DNA of 64,000 nucleotides from the NCBI GenBank assembly GCA_041281825.1, contig CP166298.1, forward strand, positions 3,038,001-3,102,000, written 5' to 3'. The stretch is from Paenibacillus_D tarimensis_A. Its GTDB lineage: Bacteria > Bacillota > Bacilli > Paenibacillales > Paenibacillaceae. Shown here piece after piece: positions 16,357 through 23,858 of the stretch. Made by a program: the position numbers and the translations under genes. The first letter of the stretch is position 1. Every line of letters begins with the position of its first letter. The notes under the pieces were generated by a model. That model was given only the letters and a program-made list of their open reading frames with translations. It had not been told where the DNA came from and made no database searches.

Positions 16357-17182
16357 ATGACACAGGTTCAAGAAGAAGTAGTTCCGTTTCAAGTTCCGAA
16401 GCTTTTGGATGATTGTGTAGAAATCGACATCCTGTGGGACGGTCATTCCGATGCTGTTGCATGGTTCAAGAGATGGTTAGGGTGGGAAACCGGAATGGTG
16501 CTGGACAGCCCAGAACCGAGAGCCAGATTGGGTAGGGGGTGGCATTTGGTTAAACTCTGTGGTAACGAACTGCAGACTCCCGTATCATTTTGCCGAGCGC
16601 GGGACCATAGATCCCAACGTTCGCTGGTGCTTGAAAGTGCGCGATATCAAGGAACACCATAGCTTATTTTCGGAAAATGGGATTCGGATTTCCGAAATAT
16701 ATTCGGGACCTGGAGGATACGAATATTTTGATTTTTGGGCTACGACGGAAGGGACATGATTGACGGCGCAGGGCGATCCCGCGCTGGAAGGCAAAGATTT
16801 TGCATATTCATGGCTGCGAATCGGCGTAAGCGATTTGCGAAAATCAATTGAATGGTACAGCAATTATATGGGTTTGTCTCTGAATTCCGAACATTTTGAT
16901 GAGGGCTACGCTTTGATGAAAGCCGGTGTGAATCATCAACCGAACAATCATGCGCTAGTCGTTTTGGAAACGCTCCCGGATCATGCCTATAGAGGAAAAG
17001 TGGATGGAGCGGTTCGTTTGTCCTACTATATCCAAGATCGTAACGAATTTTATGCTTACCATCGGTATCTTACGGAAAACGGTGTAGGGACCGGAGAAAT
17101 CGGAGGATATACGGGCGGCGGCAGGATTGTGTTTCATTTTTACGATCCGGATGGAAATCGAATGAATGTGAGTCATTACTAG
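16357..17182 (+). pseudogene. VOC-superfamily protein, broken paralogue of 12920-13873
   Basis: The whole two-domain VOC protein can be followed, but in pieces. The first frame (16357) carries VAWFKRWLGWETGM; continuation PNVRWCLKVRDI needs removal of one T in the TTTT run near 16588-16591; then an in-frame TGA at 16757-16759 interrupts TEGT and LTAQGDPALEGK, where the intact paralogue has arginine, so a CGA-to-TGA change is likely. The C-terminal domain (about 140 codons, ending YDPDGNRMNVSHY) is complete. AAAGGAGCG precedes the first ATG. It was probably co-transcribed with the UvrA-like gene. Confidence 0.85.
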
Positions 17183-17213
17183 AGTCATTACTAAACGGAT
17201 TGTGGACATAAGA

Positions 17214-17246
17214 AACCCAGACCGGCGAAGGTCTGGGTTATTCTTC
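17214..17246 (+). terminator. Terminator after the resistance module
   Basis: AACCCAGACC, 6-nt loop, GGTCTGGGTT, then ATTCTTC. It has a strong 10-bp stem with a weak U tract and ends the AraC-VOC-UvrA-VOC group. Confidence 0.75.
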
Positions 17247-17462
17247 AGCTTAGTGTCTTTTTATAACCAGCCGACAAATAAGGCTCCCAAAATACAAATG
17301 TCCAAATTGTACCCAGCTCAGTAAGAGAAAAATTAATCGTATGAGATCGATCGTTCATACCGCTAAGGGTTGCAAAGGAAGTTTTTGAACACTCAAGCGA
17401 AGAAAATAACCAACTCATGAGCTACGTTTATCGATATGTCGCTAAGCTGGAATTTTAAGTGC

Positions 17463-17611
17463 CGCCATTAAAAATGGCGTCTTTTTTTGGTAAATCGGGT
17501 AACGATATATGTTCTTGTCACAAGTCAGTGACAAGAACATATATCGTTTGCCGAATCAGGACAAGAACATGTATTGTTTTCCGTAGTTGAGAATGGTTAT
17601 TAATGAGGAGT
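17463..17611 (+). repeat. Repeat C copy 3 (with terminator-like 5' hairpin)
   Basis: CGCCATT-AAA-AATGGCG followed by TCTTTTTTT (17463-17488) takes the place of the GCCGCG hairpin of other copies. The 46-bp palindrome is at 17502-17547, followed by GGACAAGAACATGTATTG and GAGAATGGTTATTAATGAG. Confidence 0.85.
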
Positions 17612-17809
17612 TAATCAACAAAAGGGAACTGGAGTGAAGAGGGGCTTAACTACGCGTTTTAACTATTATCGCCGGCCCCCGCGGCGGCGAATCAAGGGAA
17701 ACGAGGGCAGCCCCCCCCATTCCCGACAGAATTCTCTTTATGCTGTTGTAGGAAAAGGGGAAGTGTCTTAAACTGGAAACATAAGTTTTTTAACAAATCC
17801 GCTAACGGA

Positions 17810-17835
17810 TGACGATAGTTCAACAATATGGGGTT
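17810..17835 (+). repeat. Repeat A half copy 11
   Basis: CGCTAACGGATGACGATAG followed by TTCAACAATA matches the 5' half of repeat A. The inner hairpin and GGGCAGGAT end are missing. Confidence 0.6.
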
Positions 17836-17935
17836 TACATATCTGGTTCTCTGAGCAACCCAAAAAGAGTAGTTTCTGAAGAATATCCTAATGATATTTT
17901 TCAAAACATAAAAAACTTCAAGGAGGAATGTAAAA

Positions 17936-18445
17936 GTGAATTTAACGGAACAAATTGCTAATATTTTTAAGGCCGCGCAAAATGGTGATGCAGTACGAAT
18001 TAGCGAAATTATAAGCAAGAACCCCGAACTTGCAAATGCTGAAAACAATGATGGACTTACTCCTTTGGGTTTTGCTTCTCATTTCGGTCAGAAAGATGCC
18101 GTACTTGCCCTACTTGATTATGGTGCGGACATTAACGCTCTATCACATTCAAAAGTATCGTTTATTCCTTCAAATACTGCATTACATGCCGCAATTGCAG
18201 GAAATAATATAGATGTAGTAAATGTCGTTGAAGTCCTTATACAAAAGGGGGCTGAGATAAATGCTGTTGATAGTAATGGACATACACCAATACAAGCAGC
18301 GGCTTTTGAAGGAAATCTCGAGATTGCCCAGCTGTTAATTGATAATGGAGCTGACATTTCAAGAAAATCTGGATTAGGAAGTGCAGTTTCAATTGCATCA
18401 AAAAGAGGACATAATGAATTTGCGGAACTTTTGCTGGTGCAATAG
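17936..18445 (+). CDS. Ankyrin-repeat protein
   Basis: A 169-aa protein composed of about four to five ankyrin repeats. Characteristic elements are NNDGLTPLGFASHFGQKDAV, NTALHAAIAGNN, DSNGHTPIQAAAFEGNLEIA with QLLIDNGAD, and a capping repeat ASKRGHNEFAELLL. Ankyrin proteins mediate protein-protein contacts; the partner is unknown. No signal peptide, so cytoplasmic. The GTG at 17936 follows AAGGAGGAATGTAAAA. It is a single gene flanked by half a repeat A upstream and repeat A copy 12 downstream. Confidence 0.9.
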   Translation: MNLTEQIANIFKAAQNGDAVRISEIISKNPELANAENNDGLTPLGFASHFGQKDAVLALLDYGADINALSHSKVSFIPSNTALHAAIAGNNIDVVNVVEVLIQKGAEINAVDSNGHTPIQAAAFEGNLEIAQLLIDNGADISRKSGLGSAVSIASKRGHNEFAELLLVQ

Positions 18446-18512
18446 AATAAGTAACACGGGGAACAAAAATTGGAGCACGCATTTGCGTTTGCTCCTCAGT
18501 GTTCATTTAAGT

Positions 18513-18585
18513 ACTTGAGCTCAAAAACGAGGCTGCCGATCATACCGGCGGCCTTCATTACGTTAACGGACAGGATAACGTAATA
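18513..18585 (+). repeat. Repeat A copy 12
   Basis: CTTGAGCTCAAAAACGAGG leads into inner stem GAGGCTGCCG/CGGCGGCCTTC (G-U tolerant), then TTCATTACGTTAACGGACAG and GATAACGTAATA. The 3' segment contains its own inverted repeat TTACGTTA/TAACGTAA. Confidence 0.7.
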
Positions 18586-18634
18586 TAGGAAGAGAAAGAA
18601 TAATATGCTTTTAAAAACCTTAAGGGGGATTACT

Positions 18635-19087
18635 TTGAGCCAACCATTGTTAAGAGCTGAGGCAATTATCATCCGTAAAGACGGGCTATCTGTATTAGTA
18701 CAATGTGATAATGAAGAAACATTTTACCGCTTTCCTGGTGGAGGCGTTGATTTCGGAGAAACCGCCGCAGAAGCCATTAAAAGAGAACTGATTGAAGAAT
18801 TTGATTTGCAATCGGAAATCGGCGCACTTGCATGCCTCAATGAAAGCATTATTGAGTATAACGGAAAAAAGAGGCATGATTGTACTATCTTACATTGGGG
18901 GTCAATTGATGACACTCACGTCCTGGATTCAATAAATCATAACGAACGCGAAGGAATAAAATTAACTTGGCGAACTTGGGATCAATTGAAAGAAAGGCCT
19001 TTGTATCCAGAAGGGATATTGGATTTTCTAATTGAAAGAGTGGAACCTATATCTCATTTAGTAATAAGAAAAAATTATGATGAATAG
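18635..19087 (+). CDS. Nudix hydrolase
   Basis: A 150-aa Nudix protein. The Nudix box reads GGGVDFGETAAEAIKRELIE followed by EFDL (about residues 33-56): G, E and the REL-EE core that binds the metal are present, although the last glycine is replaced by phenylalanine. Nudix enzymes hydrolyse nucleoside diphosphates linked to another group; the substrate is not evident. The open frame starts at 18605, but TAAGGGGGAT lies 6 bp before TTG 18635, giving the family-like start SQPLLRAEAIIIR. It stands between repeat A copies 12 and 13, and is the first of three Nudix-type genes within 2.3 kb. Confidence 0.85.
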   Translation: MSQPLLRAEAIIIRKDGLSVLVQCDNEETFYRFPGGGVDFGETAAEAIKRELIEEFDLQSEIGALACLNESIIEYNGKKRHDCTILHWGSIDDTHVLDSINHNEREGIKLTWRTWDQLKERPLYPEGILDFLIERVEPISHLVIRKNYDE

Positions 19088-19162
19088 TAACGACGGATAA
19101 ACTAACTACGGCCGGCAGCAAAGATCCGGTCGCCTAGCTCCGCTAACTGGCAGGATAACGCA
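19088..19162 (+). repeat. Repeat A copy 13
   Basis: AACGACGGATAAACTAAC, inner hairpin around GGCCGGCAGC...CGGTCGCC, then CTCCGCTAACTGGCAGGATA. The part AAGATCCGGTCGCCT is identical to repeat A copy 15, the IS256 target. It begins directly after the Nudix stop. Confidence 0.65.
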
Positions 19163-19328
19163 GTAATGACCTTAGGCAAAACATGAAAAGTTAACATGAA
19201 AAAATTTTCACTTTATGTTTTATATTTATATTACCTATAATGTCCTTGAGACACCTAAACACTAATAACCGCTGTAGTCAGGAGATAGCTTCATTTAACT
19301 GGGGGGGATTAGAATAAGGAAACTTCCT

Positions 19329-19568
19329 ATGTTACTATCGTCATGTTTTCTTGGTCTAGGATTGATTTTGATTATTAGTCCTTTCTTTTTATACTGGTTT
19401 ATTCACGGAGACCCAGATAGGTATGTCTGGATAATAAGCGGCCCGTACCCTTTTAAAAATTTTGGTGGTGGCCCCTTTCAACTTTGGATGGGAATAGGAT
19501 TACTATCAATGGGAGTTGTTTTCGTTTTATTGTCCCTGCTAGTAATCAAGTTTACTAAAGAAAAGTAG
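19329..19568 (+). CDS. Small two-helix membrane protein
   Basis: A 79-aa protein with two hydrophobic segments (about residues 2-26 and 52-72) separated by a soluble loop, HGDPDRYVWIISGPYPFKNFG, and a basic TKEK end. No family recognised. The ribosome site is unclear: GGGGGG lies about 20 bp before the ATG, with AAGGAAAC nearer. The preceding 150 bp are AT-rich with possible promoter TATAAT-like elements near 19236. Confidence 0.55.
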   Translation: MLLSSCFLGLGLILIISPFFLYWFIHGDPDRYVWIISGPYPFKNFGGGPFQLWMGIGLLSMGVVFVLLSLLVIKFTKEK

Positions 19569-19627
19569 ACCGACATATTCTTAGTCTTGCTTTACATACG
19601 TAGCAACCTCACGGGGAGGGTTACAAG

Positions 19628-20100
19628 ATGAGTTGTGACAATGTATTAACGATCCGGTGTAAAGGGATTGCAGTGGTACTTCTTAAAAAACTGAAGATCA
19701 ATGCCAAGTGCTTTTATTGAAACGAGCCTCGCCTATCCTCAACGATGAATGGTGTTATGTTGGAGGCGGTATAGAAAAAGGAGAGGCAGCCTGGCAAGCA
19801 GCATTAAGAGAGATTCAAGAGGAAACTGGAATCACAAATGTTTCTTTATACAGCTCTAATAAATTTGACCAATTCTATTCTTCAATTGACGATTTTATTT
19901 ATCTTGCACCTGTATTCGTAGGATTTGTCGATGAGAACCAAGATGTGAATTTGAATAGTGAGCATAAGGAATTCAAGTGGATGAGTTTTGAAGAAGCAAC
20001 AAAATTAGTAACATTACCTGGGAATGATGAAGTCCTTGGATTTATTGAAAAACATTTTGTAAAGAGAAATCCGTCAGAATGGTTGAGAGTGGTTATTTGA
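19628..20100 (+). pseudogene. Nudix hydrolase with one homopolymer frameshift
   Basis: ATG 19628 (after GGGGAGGGTTAC) opens MSCDNVLTIRCKGIAVVLLK, then the frame goes out of register at an A6 run near 19684-19691. With one more A it continues TEDQCQVLLLKRASPILNDE into the complete Nudix domain, whose box GGGIEKGEAAWQAALREIQE-ETGI is canonical. The restored protein is about 157 aa. Either the gene is freshly inactivated, or the missing A is a sequencing error. Translation from an internal start is possible but would lack the first strand of the fold. Confidence 0.8.
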
Positions 20101-20119
20101 GTAATCTACGGGGGAAATT

Positions 20120-20215
20120 ATGAAAACCTTTATATACATGGTCAGGCATGGAGAATCACCTAAAATGGAAGGTAACTCCTGCATGTTATACCATTCAACT
20201 ACTATGAAAATTTAA
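20120..20215 (+). pseudogene. Histidine phosphatase N-terminal remnant
   Basis: GGGGGAAATT precedes an ATG at 20120 that reads MKTFIYMVRHGESPKMEGN, the start of a histidine-phosphatase (phosphoglycerate mutase-like) protein with its RHGES catalytic motif. Family similarity then ends and the frame stops at 20213-20215, after 31 codons. The rest of the roughly 190-aa protein is missing, presumably deleted. It lies 19 bp after the frameshifted Nudix gene. Confidence 0.65.
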
Positions 20216-20279
20216 ATCACTCTATCCAAAACTTTTTAGATTCGATTATGCTGCCGAGCGAAAAAAGGAGATGTTTAAA

Positions 20280-20909
20280 GTGGAAAACGAAATGCTAAAA
20301 ATATTTGATGATAACAAAACTCAAATCGGTATCGCAACTCGAGAAGAAGTTCATAGGCTGGGACATTGGCATGAAGCATTTCATTGCTGGTTTATTACTA
20401 GGGAAGACGATACAGATTATATCTTTTTTCAGCTTCGTAGTGATATGAAAAAAGACTATCCTAACCTTTTGGACATTACTGCCGCAGGACATTTATTGGC
20501 GCATGAAACAGTTCAAGATGGCATAAGGGAGATAAATGAAGAGTTAGGAATTGATGTTTCAAGTAATGAGTTAGAGTCATTAGGTGTTATTGATTATTGT
20601 GTTGAAAGAGAAGATTTTATCGATAAAGAGATAGCGAACATTTTTCTGTACAAGTTCAAACAATCATTCGAAGATTTTAGATTACAAAAAGAAGAGGTCG
20701 TAGGTGTTTTTAAAGCAGAATTTAACGATTTTCATGATCTTTGGTTAGGAGGCTTAAAGGAGATTAATATTACTGGATTTAAAATAGACGAATGGGGAAC
20801 TAACGCTTTGGTACATACGATAGTTCAGAGGAATAATTTTGTCCCTCACGAGAAATCGTTTTATCAAAATGTTATAAAAATGATACGTCAGAAAATTGCT
20901 CAGTATTAA
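20280..20909 (+). CDS. Nudix hydrolase, IPP-isomerase-like
   Basis: A 209-aa protein with the architecture of the IPP isomerase-like Nudix group: GHWHEAFHCWFI (about residues 22-33), DITAAGHLLAHETVQDGIRE and INEELGID (about 67-95), the latter an atypical Nudix box with longer spacing. Members include isopentenyl-diphosphate isomerases and hydrolases of unknown substrate; the WxxAxHxWxF arrangement fits the hydrolases more than true isomerases. AAAAAAGGAG ends directly before ATG 20271, so GTG 20280 at normal spacing is preferred. Confidence 0.8.
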   Translation: MENEMLKIFDDNKTQIGIATREEVHRLGHWHEAFHCWFITREDDTDYIFFQLRSDMKKDYPNLLDITAAGHLLAHETVQDGIREINEELGIDVSSNELESLGVIDYCVEREDFIDKEIANIFLYKFKQSFEDFRLQKEEVVGVFKAEFNDFHDLWLGGLKEINITGFKIDEWGTNALVHTIVQRNNFVPHEKSFYQNVIKMIRQKIAQY

Positions 20910-21009
20910 GTTTTCTGAACTAGTAGATACAAGAGCGCGGCGATGATCCAATTCTTAACGGGGAGGTTACAGATCCCTTCAAGAGTTCCTAATGAGCCGA
21001 TGTTTGTTA

Positions 21010-21056
21010 TGACGGGTACGATAGTTATATAACATATCGAGGCTGCCGTGGAACTG
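21010..21056 (+). repeat. Repeat A half copy 14
   Basis: GACGGGTACGATAGTTATAT, then CGAGGCTGCCGTGG. The 3' arm and terminal box are missing; the following lipoprotein gene starts about 30 bp later. Confidence 0.65.
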
Positions 21057-21088
21057 AATACACTTCAACCTGAAGGAGTTGCTAATTA

Positions 21089-21508
21089 ATGAAGTTCCCG
21101 CTTACTGTTTTTCTAATCTTAGCTATATGTGCGGGTTGCTCATCACAATACAATAGGGGTACTTATGATCTCTATTTGATACCCGAGAACTTGGAAGGGG
21201 TAATTAGAGTTGTTTATAACGTTGAAGGTGCACCGCCACTTGAACGAGAAGGGGAATACGACGTAATTCCAGTAGGAGAAGATGGCATGTATCATACATC
21301 TAACCCGATGTTCGACTATGGAACAGTTATAGATCAATACTACTATGTGGATAACGAAGGAAACCGTACAGAAATTGATCGCTCTTGCGTTAACATTAGA
21401 GGTACTGGCGGTTCGGTTGTTAATGGAATCGAGACCCGTCACACTGAAATTGAAGTCACTCATTCAAAATGTGGTGAAGATTTTATGTTGGAAGTTTCAA
21501 CAATGTAA
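21089..21508 (+). CDS. Small lipoprotein (DUF6843-like)
   Basis: A 139-aa protein with a short lipoprotein signal peptide and lipobox ICAGC, lipidated on Cys17, so it should be anchored on the outer face of the membrane. The mature part has the YLIPENLEGVIRVVYNVEG (about 29-47) and PPLEREGEYDVIPVGEDG segments that I associate with DUF6843 proteins; two later cysteines (about 99 and 129) could form a disulfide. Function unknown. Ribosome site CCTGAAGGAGTT precedes the ATG. Repeat A halves or copies lie on both sides. Confidence 0.75.
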   Translation: MKFPLTVFLILAICAGCSSQYNRGTYDLYLIPENLEGVIRVVYNVEGAPPLEREGEYDVIPVGEDGMYHTSNPMFDYGTVIDQYYYVDNEGNRTEIDRSCVNIRGTGGSVVNGIETRHTEIEVTHSKCGEDFMLEVSTM

Positions 21509-21576
21509 TTTGCTGAACTAACGGAAGACACTAGTTGAATAAACAAAAGCGAGGCGACCGACAGAAAAGATCCGGT

Positions 21577-22917
21577 GGGTCTGTAAAATATTCTGTGTAA
21601 ACTCTCAAACCATATTACAATAGAAGAAAGGTTGGTTTGGGAGGATGGCACCGATGGCGAGATTCAGTAAGGAACAGGTAAAGGCGTTTGTAAAGGAAAA
21701 TAACCTCAAGACGATGGACGATGTACAGTCAGCGTTGAAGGAATTATTTGCAGAGACACTGCAATCCATGCTGGAGGCGGAACTCGACACCGAGCTTGGT
21801 TACGAAAAGCATGACGTCAAGAACAAGACAACAACCAACAGTCGGAACGGCAAATCGAAAAAAACAGTGATAAGCGAGTACGGAGACGTCGAGATCGCCG
21901 TGCCAAGAGACCGTCAAGGCGAATATGAGCCGGTGATCGTGAAGAAGCATCAGTCCACTGTAACCGGAATTGAAGAGCAAATCATCGCCATGTATGCCAA
22001 GGGTGTCAGCACACGGGATATCCAGGATCATCTGAACCATCTGTACGGCATTGACGTCTCGCCAACGATGATTTCCAATGTGACGAACAAGATCGTACCC
22101 CTGATTAAAGAATGGCAGAATCGGCCCCTGCAAGGCGTTTACGCCGTTGTTTTTATGGACGCCATTCATTACAAAGTAAAACAAGATGGGGCCATCGTGA
22201 ACAAAGCGGCCTACATGGTAATTGGCATCGATTTAGACGGCAACAAGGACGTGCTGGGCATGTGGATTGGGGAGAACGAGACCTCCAAGTTCTGGCTCAC
22301 CATATTAAACGATCTGCGCAATCGCGGCGTACAAGACATTCTGATCACCTGTGTAGATAATCTGACGGGCTTCTCTCAAGCGATTTCCGCCTGCTATTCA
22401 AACACCGAGATACAGAAGTGCATCATCCACCAAATCCGAAATTCCACCCGTTACGTCTCTTACAAGGACTTGAAAAAGGTAACGGCGGATTTAAAGCCGA
22501 TTTACAAGGCTGTAACAGAAGAAGCGGCCTTAGTCGAGCTGGATCGGTTTGAAGAGACCTGGGGTAACAAATACCCGCTCATCGTCCGTTCCTGGCGGAA
22601 TAACTGGGAAGAGCTCTCCACCTTTTTCAAATACCCGCCAGAGATTCGTAAACTCATCTATACGACCAATATGATCGAGAGCTACCATCGGCAGCTTCGC
22701 AAGGTTACCAAAGGAAAGAGCATTTTCCCTTCCGATGAATCCTTGCTCAAGATGCTGTATTTAGCCACGATGGATGTCACCCGTAGATGGACGGGACGTG
22801 TTCAGAACTGGGGACAAATACTCCTCCAGCTATCTGTCTTCTTCCCCGATCGGATCGGTCATTACTTACGTTAGCTCATTGTTTCAAGAGAGTTTACACA
22901 AAAAACTGGACAGACCC
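21577..22917 (+). mobile_element. Complete IS256-family insertion sequence with 8-bp target duplication
   Basis: 1341 bp. The left end GGGTCTGTAAAATATTCTGT and the right end, read on the minus strand, GGGTCTGTCCAGTTTTTTGT both continue GTGTAAACTCTC, giving imperfect terminal inverted repeats of about 30 bp. The element is flanked on both sides by GATCCGGT (21569-21576 and 22918-22925), an 8-bp target duplication as expected for IS256. The transposase is intact, so the insertion is probably recent. Confidence 0.95.
21654..22874 (+). CDS. IS256-family transposase (mutator type)
   Basis: A 406-aa mutator-type transposase, full length. It has an N-terminal region with LQSMLEAELDTELGYEKHD, the family-typical YAKGVSTRDIQDHLNHLYG (about 110-128) and SPTMISNVTNKI, a first catalytic aspartate in VVFMDAIHYKV, a second in ITCVDNLTGF, the CIIHQIRNSTRYVSYKDLK signature, and the catalytic glutamate in YTTNMIESYHRQLRK. 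The DDE residues are intact. An ATG at 21645 is possible, but GGGAGG just before it favours ATG 21654. Confidence 0.95.
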   Translation: MARFSKEQVKAFVKENNLKTMDDVQSALKELFAETLQSMLEAELDTELGYEKHDVKNKTTTNSRNGKSKKTVISEYGDVEIAVPRDRQGEYEPVIVKKHQSTVTGIEEQIIAMYAKGVSTRDIQDHLNHLYGIDVSPTMISNVTNKIVPLIKEWQNRPLQGVYAVVFMDAIHYKVKQDGAIVNKAAYMVIGIDLDGNKDVLGMWIGENETSKFWLTILNDLRNRGVQDILITCVDNLTGFSQAISACYSNTEIQKCIIHQIRNSTRYVSYKDLKKVTADLKPIYKAVTEEAALVELDRFEETWGNKYPLIVRSWRNNWEELSTFFKYPPEIRKLIYTTNMIESYHRQLRKVTKGKSIFPSDESLLKMLYLATMDVTRRWTGRVQNWGQILLQLSVFFPDRIGHYLR

Positions 22918-23107
22918 GATCCGGTCGCCTCGCTCCGCTAAACGGGCGGGATACTTTAACCATAATTGTTCTTTATCTTTATATTTATATACTGAATTAG
23001 TATCATTAAAGTCAGCTGATACGTAAGCGTCAAATACTCCCCATATTTTGTTGCAGCCGAGACCGTGACATAATTGGCATACAACGAAATCAAGGGGGTA
23101 CGCGCCT

Positions 23108-23420
23108 ATGGAACAATCGAATCGAAATCAGGAATGGACGGAACGCATTGCAAACTATCAATCAAGTGGACTGACGATGGCGGCATGGTGTGCCGAGCAT
23201 CACGTGACGCTTCATCAATTGAAATACTTGCTCCGCAAGCTGTCTCCTCGTTCCAGAAAAAGCAAAGCCTCCGCATGGACCCCGTCACTCCGTCGTCCTC
23301 TGTGGCATCTTCTTCCTCTTCCGGTTTCGTCGTGCGGGTCGGTGAGGTTTGCATCGACGCTCGTCCAGAGTTCGATGCGAATCTGCTGCGCCAGATCGTT
23401 CAGGCGTTGGAACGATCATG
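23108..23420 (+). pseudogene. IS66 TnpA (frameshifted)
   Basis: MEQSNRNQEWTERIANYQSS opens a TnpA-type HTH protein (GLTMAAWCAEHHVTLHQLKY at about residues 22-41). It leaves frame in a CCCC run near 23281; one more C would continue VTPSSSVAS into VGEVCIDARPEFDANLL, the conserved C-terminal strand-helix of IS66 TnpA. The restored end overlaps the tnpB start (ATGCTGA at 23418). Confidence 0.75.
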
Positions 23421-23777
23421 CTGACCATTCCGCAGCCCGAGCAGATCTACCTGGCTGCTGGCTATACGGATCTTCGAAAGTCGATCGACGGACTGACCGC
23501 TTTGGTCCAGGAAGGGTTTGCGCTGAGTCCGTTCTCCTCCGCGTTGTTCGTGTTTTGTAACCGAGGGCGCGACAAATTGAAAATGCTCTACTGGGACCAC
23601 AACGGGTTCTGGCTGTTTTACCGTCGGCCCGAGCGCGGTGTCTTTGCTTGGCCGGAGACAGCGAACGACTCTGGCCCGATGTCCATCACTCCACGGCAGC
23701 TGCGGTGGTTGTTGGACGGCCTGTCGCTAGAGCAACGTCGCGCGCATCAGAAGGTTCGAGCGGAGATCGCCATATGA
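23418..23777 (+). CDS. IS66 TnpB (Orf2)
   Basis: A complete 119-aa IS66 Orf2 protein with the family core AAGYTDLRKSIDGLTALVQE, FVFCNRGRDKLKMLYWDHNG and FWLFYRRPERGVFAWP, and the usual DGLSLEQRRAHQKV end. TnpB is required for IS66 transposition, but its activity is not well defined. It overlaps tnpA by a few bases. It is intact while both partners are broken. Confidence 0.95.
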   Translation: MLTIPQPEQIYLAAGYTDLRKSIDGLTALVQEGFALSPFSSALFVFCNRGRDKLKMLYWDHNGFWLFYRRPERGVFAWPETANDSGPMSITPRQLRWLLDGLSLEQRRAHQKVRAEIAI

Positions 23778-23858
23778 ACCATGGATGCCGGCGGTTTCGT
23801 AACCAAATCGCCATCTTCTACAGCAGGATCAGCAGGAGCGGCGTCGAAGTCCTTTCTT

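Larger units (their letters stand above)
17247..17935. other. Gene-free stretch with repeat C and half a repeat A
   Basis: About 690 bp with no supported gene. It holds a terminator-like hairpin and repeat C copy 3 (17463-17611), a G+C-rich hairpin CGCCGGCCCCCGCGGCGGCG (17669-17688) and a half repeat A at 17810. Nothing else is recognisable. Confidence 0.5.
21514..22953 (+). repeat. Repeat A copy 15, interrupted by an IS256-type element
   Basis: The left part (21514-21576) is GAACTAACGGAAGACACTAG, then GCGAGGCGACC and the loop start. The right part (22918-22953) is GGTCGCCTCGC, CTCCGCTAAACGGGCGGGAT. Removing 21577-22917 and one GATCCGGT restores an 11-bp perfect inner stem GCGAGGCGACC/GGTCGCCTCGC. 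Confidence 0.85.

Noticed and set aside
262..21056. Repeat A as canonical integron attC sites
   Set aside because: The conserved GTTRRRY/RYYYAAC core pair could not be placed consistently, and no IntI-like integrase is present; only an analogy is claimed.
22954..23075. Protein-like frame on the minus strand with CQLCHGLGCNK
   Set aside because: It crosses the proposed left end of the IS66 element, has no start, stop context or ribosome site, and could be chance.
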